A stretch of 64,000 bases of DNA from Candidatus Nitricoxidireducens bremensis (GCA_030247725.1 JAOTRT010000012.1:1-64000); one strand, 5' to 3'; shown: positions 28,074 to 37,557, counted from the stretch's first letter. A program made the numbers and translations. The notes: a model not told the origin generated them from the sequence alone.

Positions 28074-28794
28074 GCTCGCCCCCCTCGCCCTGGCGCTGCT
28101 GCCGGGTCTGGCCCTCGCCCAGGCCCTGCCGGCCCTGACCAGTTCGGCGGCGCCCGGCGGCGGCACCCAGTGGTCCCTGTCCATCCAGACCCTGCTGCTG
28201 CTCACGGGACTGACCTTCATCCCGGCGATGCTGCTGATGATGACCAGCTTCACGCGCATCGTCATCGTCTTCGCCCTGTTGCGCCAGGCCCTCGGCACCC
28301 AGACCTCGCCGCCCAACCAGGTCATCATCGGCCTGGCCATGTTCCTCACCTTCTTCATCATGGCGCCGGTGGGCGAGAAGATCTACGCCGACGCCTACCT
28401 GCCCCTGTCGGAAAACAAGATCGGCTTCGTCGAGGCCCTGGATCGCGGCGCCGTACCGCTGCGCGCCTTCATGCTCAAGCAGACGCGAGACGCGGACCTC
28501 GCCACCTTCCTCAAGGTGGCCAACCAGCCCAAGCCGGAGTCCGCCGACAAAGTGCCGATGCGGGTGCTGATCCCGGCCTTCGTCACCTCGGAACTGAAGA
28601 CGGCCTTCCAGATCGGCTTCATCGTCTTCATCCCCTTCCTCATCATCGACATGGTCGTGGCCTCCGTCCTGATGTCCATGGGCATGATGATGATGTCGCC
28701 GGTGATCGTCGCCCTGCCGTTCAAGATCATGCTGTTCGTGCTGGTGGACGGCTGGAACCTGCTGATCGCCTCCCTCGTCAGAAGCTTCGCCTGA
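28057..28794 (+). CDS. fliP: FliP, export gate core protein
   Basis: 246 residues from the ATG at 28057, chosen because it begins a cleavable signal peptide ([15 protein letters not shown]...ALA) as FliP proteins usually have; the open frame extends further upstream inside fliO. Four membrane segments and conserved stretches [19 protein letters not shown] and [18 protein letters not shown]. Five copies, with FliQ and FliR, form the export pore. Confidence 0.96.
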   Translation: MRRLARLAPLALALLPGLALAQALPALTSSAAPGGGTQWSLSIQTLLLLTGLTFIPAMLLMMTSFTRIVIVFALLRQALGTQTSPPNQVIIGLAMFLTFFIMAPVGEKIYADAYLPLSENKIGFVEALDRGAVPLRAFMLKQTRDADLATFLKVANQPKPESADKVPMRVLIPAFVTSELKTAFQIGFIVFIPFLIIDMVVASVLMSMGMMMMSPVIVALPFKIMLFVLVDGWNLLIASLVRSFA

Positions 28795-28807
28795 GGTCCC
28801 CCGCGCC

Positions 28808-29077
28808 ATGACTCCCACCACCGTCATCGACATCGGGCGCCAGGCCATCGAGATCACCCTGATGATCTCGGCGCCCATGTTCATTGCCGCCCTCGCCACC
28901 GGCCTGCTGGTCAGCATCTTCCAGGCCGCCACCCAGATCAACGAGGCGACCCTGTCCTTCGTGCCCAAGCTGGTGATCATCTTCCTCGTCATGATCGTGT
29001 CCGGCCCCTGGATGATCGCCACCATGACCGACTACATGCGCCGCCTGTTCGAGGCGATCCCCGGCCTGATCGGATGA
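28808..29077 (+). CDS. fliQ: FliQ, export gate protein
   Basis: 89 residues, two membrane helices (about 15-37 and 55-75) with the family sequence VSIFQAATQINEATLSFVPK between them. Part of the FliPQR pore. Overlaps fliR by 4 bases. Confidence 0.96.
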   Translation: MTPTTVIDIGRQAIEITLMISAPMFIAALATGLLVSIFQAATQINEATLSFVPKLVIIFLVMIVSGPWMIATMTDYMRRLFEAIPGLIG

Positions 29078-29862
29078 TCTCGGTCACTTCCGCCCAGCTC
29101 GACCTGTGGCTGGCGGCGTTCATCTTTCCCCTCGCCCGCATCGGCGGCCTGATGATGGCGGCCCCCGTCCTCAGCAACGCCGCCGTGCCCCAGCGCATCC
29201 GCCTGGTCTGGAGCCTGGTGGTCACCCTGGCCCTGGCGCCGGCCCTGCCGCCCATGCCGGCGGTGCCGGCCGGTTCCTGGGTCGGCCTGGCGATCCTGGC
29301 CCAGCAGATGCTCATCGGCGTGCTGCTCGGCTTCACCCTGCGCATCGTGTTCACCGCCATCGACGTGGCCGGCCAGTTGATCGGCCTGCAGATGGGCCTG
29401 TCCTTTGCGGTGTTCTACGATCCGATCAACGCGTCCCAGACCCCCGTGGTGGCCGAGTTCCTCAGCCTGCTGACCACCCTGCTGTTCCTTGCCATGAACG
29501 GCCACCTGCTGATCTTCTCGGCCCTGGCGGAGAGCTTCAAGATACTGCCGGTCTCGACCGCTCCCCTCGCCGCCAACGGCATCGCCGTGATGCTGTCCTG
29601 GTCGGCCACCATCTTCATCGCCGGCCTGCTGCTGTCGCTGCCCCTGGTAGCCGCCCTGCTGATCGCCAACATCGCCATGGGCGTGCTGACGCGGGTCGCC
29701 CCCCAGCTCAACCTGTTCGCCATCGGTTTTCCCGTCACCCTGGCGGCCGGTTTCATGGTGATCCTGGTGTCCTTGCCCTACTTCGGCGCCGCCATGGAAA
29801 AGCTCTTCGACCAAGGCTTCACGGCCATGGCGATGGTGATGCGCGCGGGCGCCGGCGGCTGA
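29074..29862 (+). CDS. fliR: FliR, export gate protein
   Basis: 262 residues with six predicted membrane segments and the family stretches FPLARIGGLMMAAPVLSN and PQLNLFAIGFPVTLAAGF. Completes the FliPQR gate and contacts FlhB. Last gene of the fliK operon; convergent with the lipoprotein gene 97 bases away. Confidence 0.96.
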   Translation: MISVTSAQLDLWLAAFIFPLARIGGLMMAAPVLSNAAVPQRIRLVWSLVVTLALAPALPPMPAVPAGSWVGLAILAQQMLIGVLLGFTLRIVFTAIDVAGQLIGLQMGLSFAVFYDPINASQTPVVAEFLSLLTTLLFLAMNGHLLIFSALAESFKILPVSTAPLAANGIAVMLSWSATIFIAGLLLSLPLVAALLIANIAMGVLTRVAPQLNLFAIGFPVTLAAGFMVILVSLPYFGAAMEKLFDQGFTAMAMVMRAGAGG

Positions 29863-29959
29863 TCCCGGAATTTGCATGGTGGGAGCGCGGGACCGCAGAG
29901 CGCCCCGCCGTTCCGGTCAAGCGACCTGGCGCCGCTGCCTTGGCGACGGCGTACGCTCC

Positions 29960-30430
29960 TCAGTCGAGATTGCGCGACAGCCGCACCACGCCGGCGGCGG
30001 TGCGCTTGGAGCCGAGCACCGAGGACTCCATGCCTTCCGAGTATTCGAGCACTTCGTAGCTCGAGTAGCCGCCCGCTTCCATCAGGGCCTTGGCCCGGTT
30101 GTGGAACACCACCCGCGCCTCGCCGGCGCCGCCGGCATAGAGGCGCTTCATGTGCAGGGACATGTGATAGCGGTCCTCCGGGAACTTGGCTTCCTCGATC
30201 TCCCAGTTGGGTGCCAAGGGATCGAGGATCAGGTAGGCGACACCGATGTAGGTTCCCCAGAACACCAGCTTTTCCAGGGGATAGGTGATCGAAGGCGTCA
30301 GGTGCAGGTTGGTTTCCGGCACCACGGTACCCTTGGCGGGAATCTCGCCCCCCAGGCGCGTCGGCATCTTCCAGGCGCCGCAGCCGGCCAGGGTGGTCGC
30401 GACGACAAGCAGCGCAAGCAGGCGTTTCAT
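29960..30430 (-). CDS. Predicted lipoprotein of unknown function
   Basis: 156 residues. Signal peptide with lipobox LAGC at residues 15-18, so the mature protein should be lipid-anchored at C18. It has a short hydrophobic stretch near 57-70 (WGTYIGVAYLILDP) and ends in a basic segment. I do not recognise the family. It lies downstream of flgL, separated by repeat copy 2, and could be an unlinked envelope gene. The start is a good fit because it yields an intact signal peptide. Confidence 0.8.
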   Translation of the reverse strand: MKRLLALLVVATTLAGCGAWKMPTRLGGEIPAKGTVVPETNLHLTPSITYPLEKLVFWGTYIGVAYLILDPLAPNWEIEEAKFPEDRYHMSLHMKRLYAGGAGEARVVFHNRAKALMEAGGYSSYEVLEYSEGMESSVLGSKRTAAGVVRLSRNLD

Positions 30431-30460
30431 CTCAGTTGCTCCATGACGCTGTACGTCTTT

Positions 30461-30755
30461 CGCGATGCATGAAACGGGGAGCCGCGGTGCGCGCCAAGGA
30501 CGGCGGGTATCCGACTCCCTCCATGTCCTCCGGGCCGAAAGAGCACCGGCCCTCCCCCTTTACTTGCGGGAGTCGGATACCCGCCATCCTTGGCTGGATA
30601 CGCCGGTGGTTTGAGATAGGCAAACACCCACGGCGGCATCGGATCGGGCCGGTGGGGTGCCCTGCCCCGCGCAAGTAAAGAAGGAGGAGCCGGCCGCAGG
30701 CCGGCGACGGGTGACATGGAGCGGGGCAGGGCACCCCGCCGGCCCGAGCGCGCAC
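30461..30755 (-). repeat. 295-bp two-hairpin repeat, copy 2 (inverted)
   Basis: Reverse-complement relative of 21348-21642, same length and no gaps. Hairpin 1 arms are at 30646-30670 and 30721-30745 (one mismatch in 25); hairpin 2 arms are at 30497-30519 and 30568-30590 (one mismatch in 23). In hairpin 2 an A-T pair of copy 1 is replaced by G-C on both arms, and hairpin 1 pairs better here than in copy 1. It fills the gap between flgL and the lipoprotein gene. Confidence 0.88.
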
Positions 30756-30779
30756 CGACTGCCAATGCGGATGCCTGTT

Positions 30780-33575
30780 TCATCGCAGGTAGTCGAACAG
30801 CGAAAGTTGGGACATCTTCGAGAAGGACATCTGGGCGGCCTGGAGTTCCGCCTGCTCCCGCGTCAGTTTGGTGATGGCGTCCGCGTAGTCGATGTCCTGC
30901 AGCCGGGAGAGGGTCTCGTCGTACTGCAGGCCCAGGTTGGCGCCGACGGAATCCAGGTCGTCCACTTCCGCCAGGCGCGAGCCGATGGAAGCACGGATCT
31001 TGAGGAAGTTGTCCTCGATCTGGCCGATGTTGGTCAGCATGCCGGACAGCTGGTTCGCCAGATGGGTGTTGCCCGAAGTGCCCGCGGGCTTGCCCGACTC
31101 CAGGTCGGTGATGAGCTCCGCCATCGTGTCGAAGACACTGACGCTCTCGCTCGCCCGCAGCTTGAAGACGTCGCCGCTCGACGGCGTGCCGTTGACAATG
31201 ACGCTGACGCCGAAGTCGGTGACGGTCGTCGCCGGCGGGCCCGCATAGGCGACCTTCAGGCCGGTGAAGGGGATCGCGTCACCTTCGGTGAATTTGTGGG
31301 TGTAGGTGTTGGAAGTGCCGCCCGCGGACGACGTGGTGTCGGTGAACAGGGACTTCTCGGTCTCGGCATCCACCAGGTCGTAGTACAGGGTCGCCGGCGT
31401 CGTCGATGGGTCCTTCCAGAAGCGGACTTCCAGGTTGCGCGAATTGGCGGGATGGTTCCATTGGGAGATGTCGGTCACCTCGCCGGTGCCGATGATGCCA
31501 CCGCCCGCGTTCAGGGTGGCGGCGGTCTTCGCCCCGGTGACGAAATAGCCGTTGCCGTAGTAGGCGCTGCTGGATTCGATGACGAAGGCGTCGCCGCCTG
31601 CCGGGATGCCGGTGATCTTGACCGAGGCGCCGAAGTCGAAGGTCTGCTGGCCGGGACCGCCGGCGCTGGAGATCGGGATCGAGGCACCGCTGGTGTAGGC
31701 ATGGGTGTAGGTGTTCGAACCGCCGCCGGCGACCGAATTGGCCCCGGTGAACAGGCTCTTGCCCGTGGTGCCGTCCACCAGGTCGTAATAAGTCGCCCCC
31801 GCGGTGCCGGTGATGCCGGCGGTGGCGGTGGGCGTGCCGAACAGGCCGGCGAGGCCGCCGTTGCCCTCGCTCAGGGCCACCGACGAGGTCGCGCCGCTGG
31901 TCGCGGACGTGATGACCAGGCGGTTGGAGGCGTCGAGGGAGACGGTGGCGAGGCCGGCGCCGAGGGCGGTATTCAGGTCGGTCTGCAACTGGCTGGCGAA
32001 GGCCGCCGGCGTCGTATAGGTCCCCGGCGTGACGGTGACCGTCGTCGGGCCGGCGCCGTCGAGGGTGATGTCGAACTGGTTCGCCGCCCCCACCGTCAGG
32101 GCCGGCGGAATCGCCACGGAGCCGACCGCCTGGCCGGGCGTGGCGACGACGCCCTCCAGGTCCACCCAGAAGCGCACCTCGATGTTGCCGCTGTTGGAAG
32201 CCTTGGTCCACTTGGTGTGGTCGCTGACCGTACCCGGGTCGATCACGGCGCGGGCCGCCTCGGTACCGAGGATCTTGGGCGTCACCGTCAGCTTGCTGGA
32301 AGTACGGTCGATGGTGAAGGTGTCGCCGGTCTGGGGCGTACCGGTCAGGATCACGTTGGCGCCGTAGTCCGTCGCCGTGGCCGGCGGTATGCCCGGGTTG
32401 TAGAGGGAGATCGGCTGGCCGCTCACATAGGGACGGGTGTAGCTGCCGCCGACGCCGGTGGTCGAGCCGGCGCCGGTGAAGACGCTCATGCCGTTGGCGT
32501 CCACCAGGTCATAAAAGGTCTGCCCCGGCACGCTGGTCATGCCTGCCGTGTAGGTCGGTGTGCCGACGAGGGGAGTGGCGGCGCTGCCGCTGAGGACGAC
32601 GCTGGAACTGGAACCGCTGGAGGCCGAGGTGACCACCAGGTGGCCGTTGGCGTCCAGCGACGCCGTGCCCGCCGCACCGATGCCGGCCTGGATCGCATCC
32701 ACCACCGCCTGGGCGTCGGCGTAGGTGGTGGTGGGGCCCATGGGGTCCAGGTCCACCAGGATGGGGGCGCCGCCGTCGAATTCGACGATGAACTGGTTGT
32801 CCACCCCGTTGGTGAAGGTGAGGGGAACCGCATTGGCGCCGACGGCCTGGCCCGGCGTGGTAACGCCGCCGACGGTGTCGACCCAGAAGCGCAGTTCCAC
32901 CGAACCGGTGGAGACGGCCGGCACCACGAGGCTGTTGTAGCCCTCGTACTTCATCTGGGTGGCGTTGGCGGACTTGGCGTCCTGGGTGCTGGTGGTGAAG
33001 ACGCCGTTGCCGTTCTTGATGTTCATGAAGACATCGTTGCCGGAGTTGCTGATGGCCAGCTCCCGTGAACTGGAAACGCGCAGGGTGCGGGCGCCGTCGT
33101 CGCCGGCATAGACGACGCCGTTCTCGACGCTGCCGGCGAAGGGCGTGTTGTTGGTCTGGTAGCCGCCGAACAGGTACTGCCCCTGGCCATCGCGGCTGTT
33201 GGCCAGGGCCACCATTTCCTGGAAGCGGGCGCGCAGTTCCGTGGCGATGCTCTTGCGGTCGGAATCGGATAGGGCGGCGTCGCCGGCCTGCACCGTCAGT
33301 TCGCGCACGCGCATCATCAGCGTGCTCGCCGATTCGAGCTGGCCGTCGATGATGCCGAGGGTGCTCTTGACGTTGTTGCGCGTCGTCGCCTGGCTGTCGT
33401 TGATGGCCTGGGCCTGGGTCACTTCCAGGGCGCGCGCGGCGGCGACCGGGTCGTCCGACGGCGCCAGGATGCGCCGCCCGGAGGAGATCTGCTGCTGGGT
33501 ACGCAGCAGGCTGGATGTCCGGTCCTGCATGGAAGCCAGGCCGGCGTCGTAGATCATTCCAGTGCTGATTCGCAT
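30780..33575 (-). CDS. flgL: FlgL, hook-filament junction protein (oversized)
   Basis: 931 residues, against about 300-420 in most species. N-terminal (MRISTGMIYDAGLASMQDR) and C-terminal (LQDIDYADAITKLTREQAEL) helices are canonical. The insert is a tandem repeat. Units of about 240 residues begin with a 'VRFWVD' segment near residues 205 and 460, each with a GTYT-type module and a YDLVD...GDxFxI segment (YDLVD near 350 and 595). A third, shortened unit near 690-810 lacks the GTYT-type module. These should protrude from the junction. 19 bases after flgK, with which it probably shares a transcript. Confidence 0.95.
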   Translation of the reverse strand: MRISTGMIYDAGLASMQDRTSSLLRTQQQISSGRRILAPSDDPVAAARALEVTQAQAINDSQATTRNNVKSTLGIIDGQLESASTLMMRVRELTVQAGDAALSDSDRKSIATELRARFQEMVALANSRDGQGQYLFGGYQTNNTPFAGSVENGVVYAGDDGARTLRVSSSRELAISNSGNDVFMNIKNGNGVFTTSTQDAKSANATQMKYEGYNSLVVPAVSTGSVELRFWVDTVGGVTTPGQAVGANAVPLTFTNGVDNQFIVEFDGGAPILVDLDPMGPTTTYADAQAVVDAIQAGIGAAGTASLDANGHLVVTSASSGSSSSVVLSGSAATPLVGTPTYTAGMTSVPGQTFYDLVDANGMSVFTGAGSTTGVGGSYTRPYVSGQPISLYNPGIPPATATDYGANVILTGTPQTGDTFTIDRTSSKLTVTPKILGTEAARAVIDPGTVSDHTKWTKASNSGNIEVRFWVDLEGVVATPGQAVGSVAIPPALTVGAANQFDITLDGAGPTTVTVTPGTYTTPAAFASQLQTDLNTALGAGLATVSLDASNRLVITSATSGATSSVALSEGNGGLAGLFGTPTATAGITGTAGATYYDLVDGTTGKSLFTGANSVAGGGSNTYTHAYTSGASIPISSAGGPGQQTFDFGASVKITGIPAGGDAFVIESSSAYYGNGYFVTGAKTAATLNAGGGIIGTGEVTDISQWNHPANSRNLEVRFWKDPSTTPATLYYDLVDAETEKSLFTDTTSSAGGTSNTYTHKFTEGDAIPFTGLKVAYAGPPATTVTDFGVSVIVNGTPSSGDVFKLRASESVSVFDTMAELITDLESGKPAGTSGNTHLANQLSGMLTNIGQIEDNFLKIRASIGSRLAEVDDLDSVGANLGLQYDETLSRLQDIDYADAITKLTREQAELQAAQMSFSKMSQLSLFDYLR

Positions 33576-33594
33576 GATGTCTTCCCGTTCCCGA

Positions 33595-36495
33595 TTAGCC
33601 GCCCAGGCTCGTGATGAGGTCGAACAGCTTGCCCGACATGTCGAGGATCTTGGCCGAAGCCTGGTAGGCCTGCTGATAGCGGATGAGGTTGGCGGCCTCC
33701 TCGTCCAGGTTCACGCCGGAGGCCGAGTCGATGGCCTTCTGGGCCTGGGTGACAAGGTTTTCCTGGGCCGTCAGCGTCACCGCGATCTCGCGCGCCTTGT
33801 TGCCGATGGTGCTGACGATGGCCGCATAGGCGGACTGGTAGGTGGCCGTGCCGTCGCCCATCACGTTGGAGAGCTGCAGGGCGCCCACCGCGAGGGCGTT
33901 GCGGTTGTCGCCGGTGGCCGAGGTGTTGGGGCCCAGCGTGAAGGTGTCGCCGTCGGCGGGATTGCCGCTGATGCTGAAACGCATGCCGTTGAAGACGATG
34001 GTCGCACCGCTGGTGAAATCGACGTAGTCGGAGAAGGCATCGGCGTCGCCGTAGCCGTCGGCCGAGTTCATCGAATATTCGCGCGTGGTGCCGTTGGCCT
34101 GGATCACCGTCACGGTGCTGCCGGCCGGGAAGCCGGTCAAACGCACGGGCAGGCCGGCGGTGGTCGCCTGGCGGTAGGTCAGGGTGATGGGGGCGGCCGG
34201 CAGGCTGCTGGTCTGGGTCACCTGGGCGGCGGCGATGGTGGCGCTGCCGCTGTTGGGATTGGCGGCACTCAGGGCGATGGAGCCCGCCCCGTTGTTCGAG
34301 GTGACCACCAGCCGGTTCGTGCCGTCGAGGGTCACGGTCACTGCCGTGCCCTGGGTGGCGATGGCGGCGTTGATCTTGGTCTGGATCTGGCTCGCCAGGC
34401 TGCTCGGCGTATAGGTGCCGGCCGGCAGGGTGACGTTCGCCGTGGCGCCGCCGTCCACGCTGATGGCGAAGTTGTCGTTGGTGCCGGCGACGACGGTCAG
34501 CGGCGACGTGGCGGTGGCGGGAGTAAGGCTGCCGGTCGCCGCCGGCGGCGCCGAGACAGGAGTGCCAAAGAGGGCGGCGAAGCCGTTGTTGCCGGCGGTA
34601 GGCGTGCCCGGCGGCGGATTGATGATGAAGCTGTCGCCGTTGGAGGGCGTGCCGCTGAGCATGAAGCCCGTGCCGTTGAAACTGTAGTTGTAGCCCGCCT
34701 GGTAGGGCACCCGCTGGGTGGTCGAGGTGACGTTGTAGACCGTGCTGCCGAGCAGGACCTGGCTGCCGACCGGGAAGCCGACCAGGCTGTTGGTGGCGGA
34801 GTCGTAACTCAGCTTGACGGGAGTGGACAGGGGCTCGTCGGTCTTGACGACGCTGCCCGCCGAGATGACGCCGGTGCCGCCGTTGGTGGCGGCGGCGGCA
34901 GTACGGAAACCTTGGGCGAGGGCGATGTCGCGGGGATCGGTGACGGCGACGGCGATGTCCCGCGCGGCGTAGCGCGTGGGACGGATGAGGAAACTGTCGC
35001 CCACCTCGGCCTGACCGGTGGACAGGGAGATGGAGAAGCCCTGGGGCGCGATCTGGTTCATCAGGTCCGCCAGCGCCAGTTCCTGGGTGGCGCCCTGGCC
35101 GGTCCAGGTGGTGCTGTCGGAAATGCGCGTCAGGGTGAAAGTGCCGACGGTGGCCCGGGTCAGACGAAAGTCGCTGTCGCCCAGGGTCTGGAGATTGGAG
35201 CCCGTGGTGGCCAGCATGGCGTCGCTGGCGGACTCGATCTTGCTGACCCGCTCGCTCGGCAGCGCGCCCGGCTTGATGAGGAAGACGTCCCCGGCCTGGG
35301 GGGTGCCGGCGGCGATGGAGAACTTGATGCCGTCCACCACCAGCGGGATGTCGGCCGTGGACTTGACGAGCTTGCTGTCGGACAGGCGCGTGACGTTGTA
35401 GTTGGTGCCGTCGTAGCTGACCTTGTAGTCGCTGATGGTGATGTTGGCGGCGATGATGGCCGTGCCCGCGTTGGCCGGCGCGCCCTGCACCGCCGGCGTC
35501 AGGGTCTTGAAGAAATTGCCCGCCGCCGTGCCGTCCAGGTCCTGGCCGCGCAGGTGCTGGGCGTTGATGGTCGTCGCCATGGCCATGGCGACGCGGCCGA
35601 ACTGGTTCTGGGCCGTGTCGAGGGTGCCGGAGCGGAAGCGCAGCAGGCCGCCGAGGACGCCGCCGGTGACGAGGGACTCGGGGATGTTGATGAGCTGGCC
35701 GTTGGGGGAGGTGAGGGCCACTTCCATCTCGGTCAGGTCCTCGGCCGAGGTCCTGGGCGTCAGGCTGTAGGTCTGGCCGCCCACCAGCAGGGGCTGGCCG
35801 CTGCCGAAGAACAGGCTGTAGCTGCCGTCGGTCTCGACCTGCACGGAGACCTGGATTTCCTTGTTGAGGTCGGAAACCAGCTTGTCGCGCTGGTCGAGGA
35901 GGTCGTTGGCCGGCTGGGAGGCGGCGGCGGCCTGGGCGACGATGATGCGCTGGTTGATGTTGGCAACCTGCTGCACCAGGGAATTGATGGTGCCGATCTC
36001 GTTGACGACCTGGCTGTTGACGCCGCTGCGGATTTCCCGGAGTTGCTGGTCCAGGCTGTTGAAGCGCGCCACCAGGGACTGGGCGGCGGACAGCATGGCT
36101 TGGCGCGCCGGGATGGAGGCCGGGCTGGAGGCCGCCGCATCGGTGGCCGAGAAGAAGCTCTGCAGGGCCGGCGACAGGCCGGCGCTGGGGTCCGCCAGCA
36201 GGCTGTCGAGCTGGTTGATCTCGTCCGTGTAGGTCTCCAGCTCGGCGACGTTGGTTTCGGCGATGCGCACTTCCTTCTGCAGGAACTCGCTATAGACGCG
36301 CTTGACCGTCTGGATGCTGGTGCCCTGGCCGAGGAAGCCGGAACCGGTGAACATCGGCGTATTCGTCGTCTGGACGACGTACTGCCGGTTGTAGCCCGCC
36401 GTCGAGGCGTTCGAGATGTTGTGGCCGGCCGTCAGCAGGCCCGCCTGGGCAGCGTTGAGACCGGTGACGCCAACGGTGAAGAATCCGCTCGACAT
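33595..36495 (-). CDS. flgK: FlgK, hook-filament junction protein (oversized)
   Basis: 966 residues, against about 550-680 usually. N terminus (FTVGVTGLNAAQAGLLTAGHNISNASTAGYNRQ) and C terminus (GVNLDEEAANLIRYQQAYQASAK) are canonical. The long middle contains several 'GTPxxGDxFxI' segments and, at about 673-755, one copy of the GTYT-type module shared with FlgE, FlgL and FliD. Driven by a sigma-54 promoter at 36550-36565, with a palindrome in its leader. Confidence 0.96.
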   Translation of the reverse strand: MSSGFFTVGVTGLNAAQAGLLTAGHNISNASTAGYNRQYVVQTTNTPMFTGSGFLGQGTSIQTVKRVYSEFLQKEVRIAETNVAELETYTDEINQLDSLLADPSAGLSPALQSFFSATDAAASSPASIPARQAMLSAAQSLVARFNSLDQQLREIRSGVNSQVVNEIGTINSLVQQVANINQRIIVAQAAAASQPANDLLDQRDKLVSDLNKEIQVSVQVETDGSYSLFFGSGQPLLVGGQTYSLTPRTSAEDLTEMEVALTSPNGQLINIPESLVTGGVLGGLLRFRSGTLDTAQNQFGRVAMAMATTINAQHLRGQDLDGTAAGNFFKTLTPAVQGAPANAGTAIIAANITISDYKVSYDGTNYNVTRLSDSKLVKSTADIPLVVDGIKFSIAAGTPQAGDVFLIKPGALPSERVSKIESASDAMLATTGSNLQTLGDSDFRLTRATVGTFTLTRISDSTTWTGQGATQELALADLMNQIAPQGFSISLSTGQAEVGDSFLIRPTRYAARDIAVAVTDPRDIALAQGFRTAAAATNGGTGVISAGSVVKTDEPLSTPVKLSYDSATNSLVGFPVGSQVLLGSTVYNVTSTTQRVPYQAGYNYSFNGTGFMLSGTPSNGDSFIINPPPGTPTAGNNGFAALFGTPVSAPPAATGSLTPATATSPLTVVAGTNDNFAISVDGGATANVTLPAGTYTPSSLASQIQTKINAAIATQGTAVTVTLDGTNRLVVTSNNGAGSIALSAANPNSGSATIAAAQVTQTSSLPAAPITLTYRQATTAGLPVRLTGFPAGSTVTVIQANGTTREYSMNSADGYGDADAFSDYVDFTSGATIVFNGMRFSISGNPADGDTFTLGPNTSATGDNRNALAVGALQLSNVMGDGTATYQSAYAAIVSTIGNKAREIAVTLTAQENLVTQAQKAIDSASGVNLDEEAANLIRYQQAYQASAKILDMSGKLFDLITSLGG

Positions 36496-36508
36496 GAGTA
36501 CTTCCTTT

Positions 36509-36525
36509 ACGGCAAATCTTGCCGT
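36509..36525. promoter_or_regulatory. CGGCAA-N3-TTGCCG palindrome in the flgK leader
   Basis: ACGGCAA-ATC-TTGCCGT, 7-bp perfect arms, between the sigma-54 element and the flgK ATG, at about +15 to +31. Activator sites downstream of the transcription start are known for FlrC-type flagellar regulators, which this would resemble. Confidence 0.7.
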
Positions 36526-36549
36526 GGTTTGAGATGTCGGGGATTAACT

Positions 36550-36565
36550 TGCAACGACCGTGCCA
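36550..36565 (-). promoter_or_regulatory. Sigma-54 promoter of flgKL
   Basis: TGGCACG-GTCG-TTGCA on the minus strand, a full match to the sigma-54 consensus. Lies between flgJ and flgK, about 55 bases before the flgK ATG. It separates flgKL from the upstream flg genes. Confidence 0.92.
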
Positions 36566-36587
36566 AGGCCGGCACGGCCGGGAAAAC

Positions 36588-37508
36588 TCAGGCGGCAGGC
36601 ATGCTGCCGATGATGCGGGTCAGCTTCTCGGCGTATTGGGGATCGGTGGCGTAGCCGGCCCGCTGAAGGCCGTAGGCGAAGCCGACGGCGTCCCGGGTGC
36701 CCAGCACGCCGGCGTAGCGGGGACTCGACTGGAGCACGCTGGCGTAGTCCCGGAAGGCCTCCGCATAGGAGCCATAGGCACGGAAACGCTCCACCTGCCT
36801 CTGGGCCACTCCATCCACGTACTCGGTGGTGGTGGCCTCGGCGACGGGACCGTTCCAGCTGCGGCCGGCCTTGATGCCGAAGACGTTGTAGCTGGGACGC
36901 CCGTCCGCCAGGCGCGGCTCGGCGCGGCCCCAGCCGGTCTCCAGGGCCGCCTGGGCGATCAGGAAGGGGGCGGGAATGCCGGTCGCCCGGCTGGCTTCGG
37001 TGGCCTGGGGGGCGACGCGGGCGATGAAATCCCGGGCGTTGCCGGGCAGCGCCGCATCGCTGCGCGGCGCATTCGGCGCCGCGTCGAGGGGCATCTGCAG
37101 CGGCGAAGGATTCTGGAAGGGCAGCCCGGGCACATTGGGCGACAGGGGAAACTGCCGGGACGCCGGATTCAGCGGCAGGCCGTCCTCGAATTCCTCGGCC
37201 CGCGTGTTTCCGCCGGACAGCTGCTTCTCGATCATGGCCGCCAGCCCGGTGCCGCCGCGGGCGGCCATCACCTGGGACAACTGCTGGTCGAGCAGGGATT
37301 CGTACATGCGCGACTGGTCCGAGCTGAACAGGCCGTCCTGGGGTGTGGCCTCGCGCATGGACTTCAGCACCATCTGCAGGAACAGGGCCTCGAACTGCTG
37401 GGCCGCCGACTTCAGGGCCTTGGGGTCGTTCTTGGCCACGGCCGCCTTGAGGCCGGTGAGCTTGTTGGTGTCGAAGACCGACGGAACGGCGACGGGAGGA
37501 GCGCTCAT
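36588..37508 (-). CDS. flgJ: FlgJ, rod cap and peptidoglycan hydrolase
   Basis: 306 residues. The N-terminal rod-binding domain (AQQFEALFLQMVLKSMREA, about 30-100) is joined by a proline-rich linker to a C-terminal glucosaminidase domain (about 150-306) with the probable catalytic glutamate in AALETGWG. It both caps the growing rod and opens the cell wall. 67 bases after flgI. Confidence 0.95.
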   Translation of the reverse strand: MSAPPVAVPSVFDTNKLTGLKAAVAKNDPKALKSAAQQFEALFLQMVLKSMREATPQDGLFSSDQSRMYESLLDQQLSQVMAARGGTGLAAMIEKQLSGGNTRAEEFEDGLPLNPASRQFPLSPNVPGLPFQNPSPLQMPLDAAPNAPRSDAALPGNARDFIARVAPQATEASRATGIPAPFLIAQAALETGWGRAEPRLADGRPSYNVFGIKAGRSWNGPVAEATTTEYVDGVAQRQVERFRAYGSYAEAFRDYASVLQSSPRYAGVLGTRDAVGFAYGLQRAGYATDPQYAEKLTRIIGSMPAA

Positions 37509-37557
37509 GGTCTCGTCAGCATCGCATTGCGCAGGCGCGGCAATCGCCGGAAAAACC

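Noticed and set aside
33562..36654. Long open frame on the plus strand across flgK (1030 codons), and similar ones across flgL, flgE and cheA
   Set aside because: Same reason: antisense of GC-rich coding sequence. The flg and che genes on the opposite strand have clear families.
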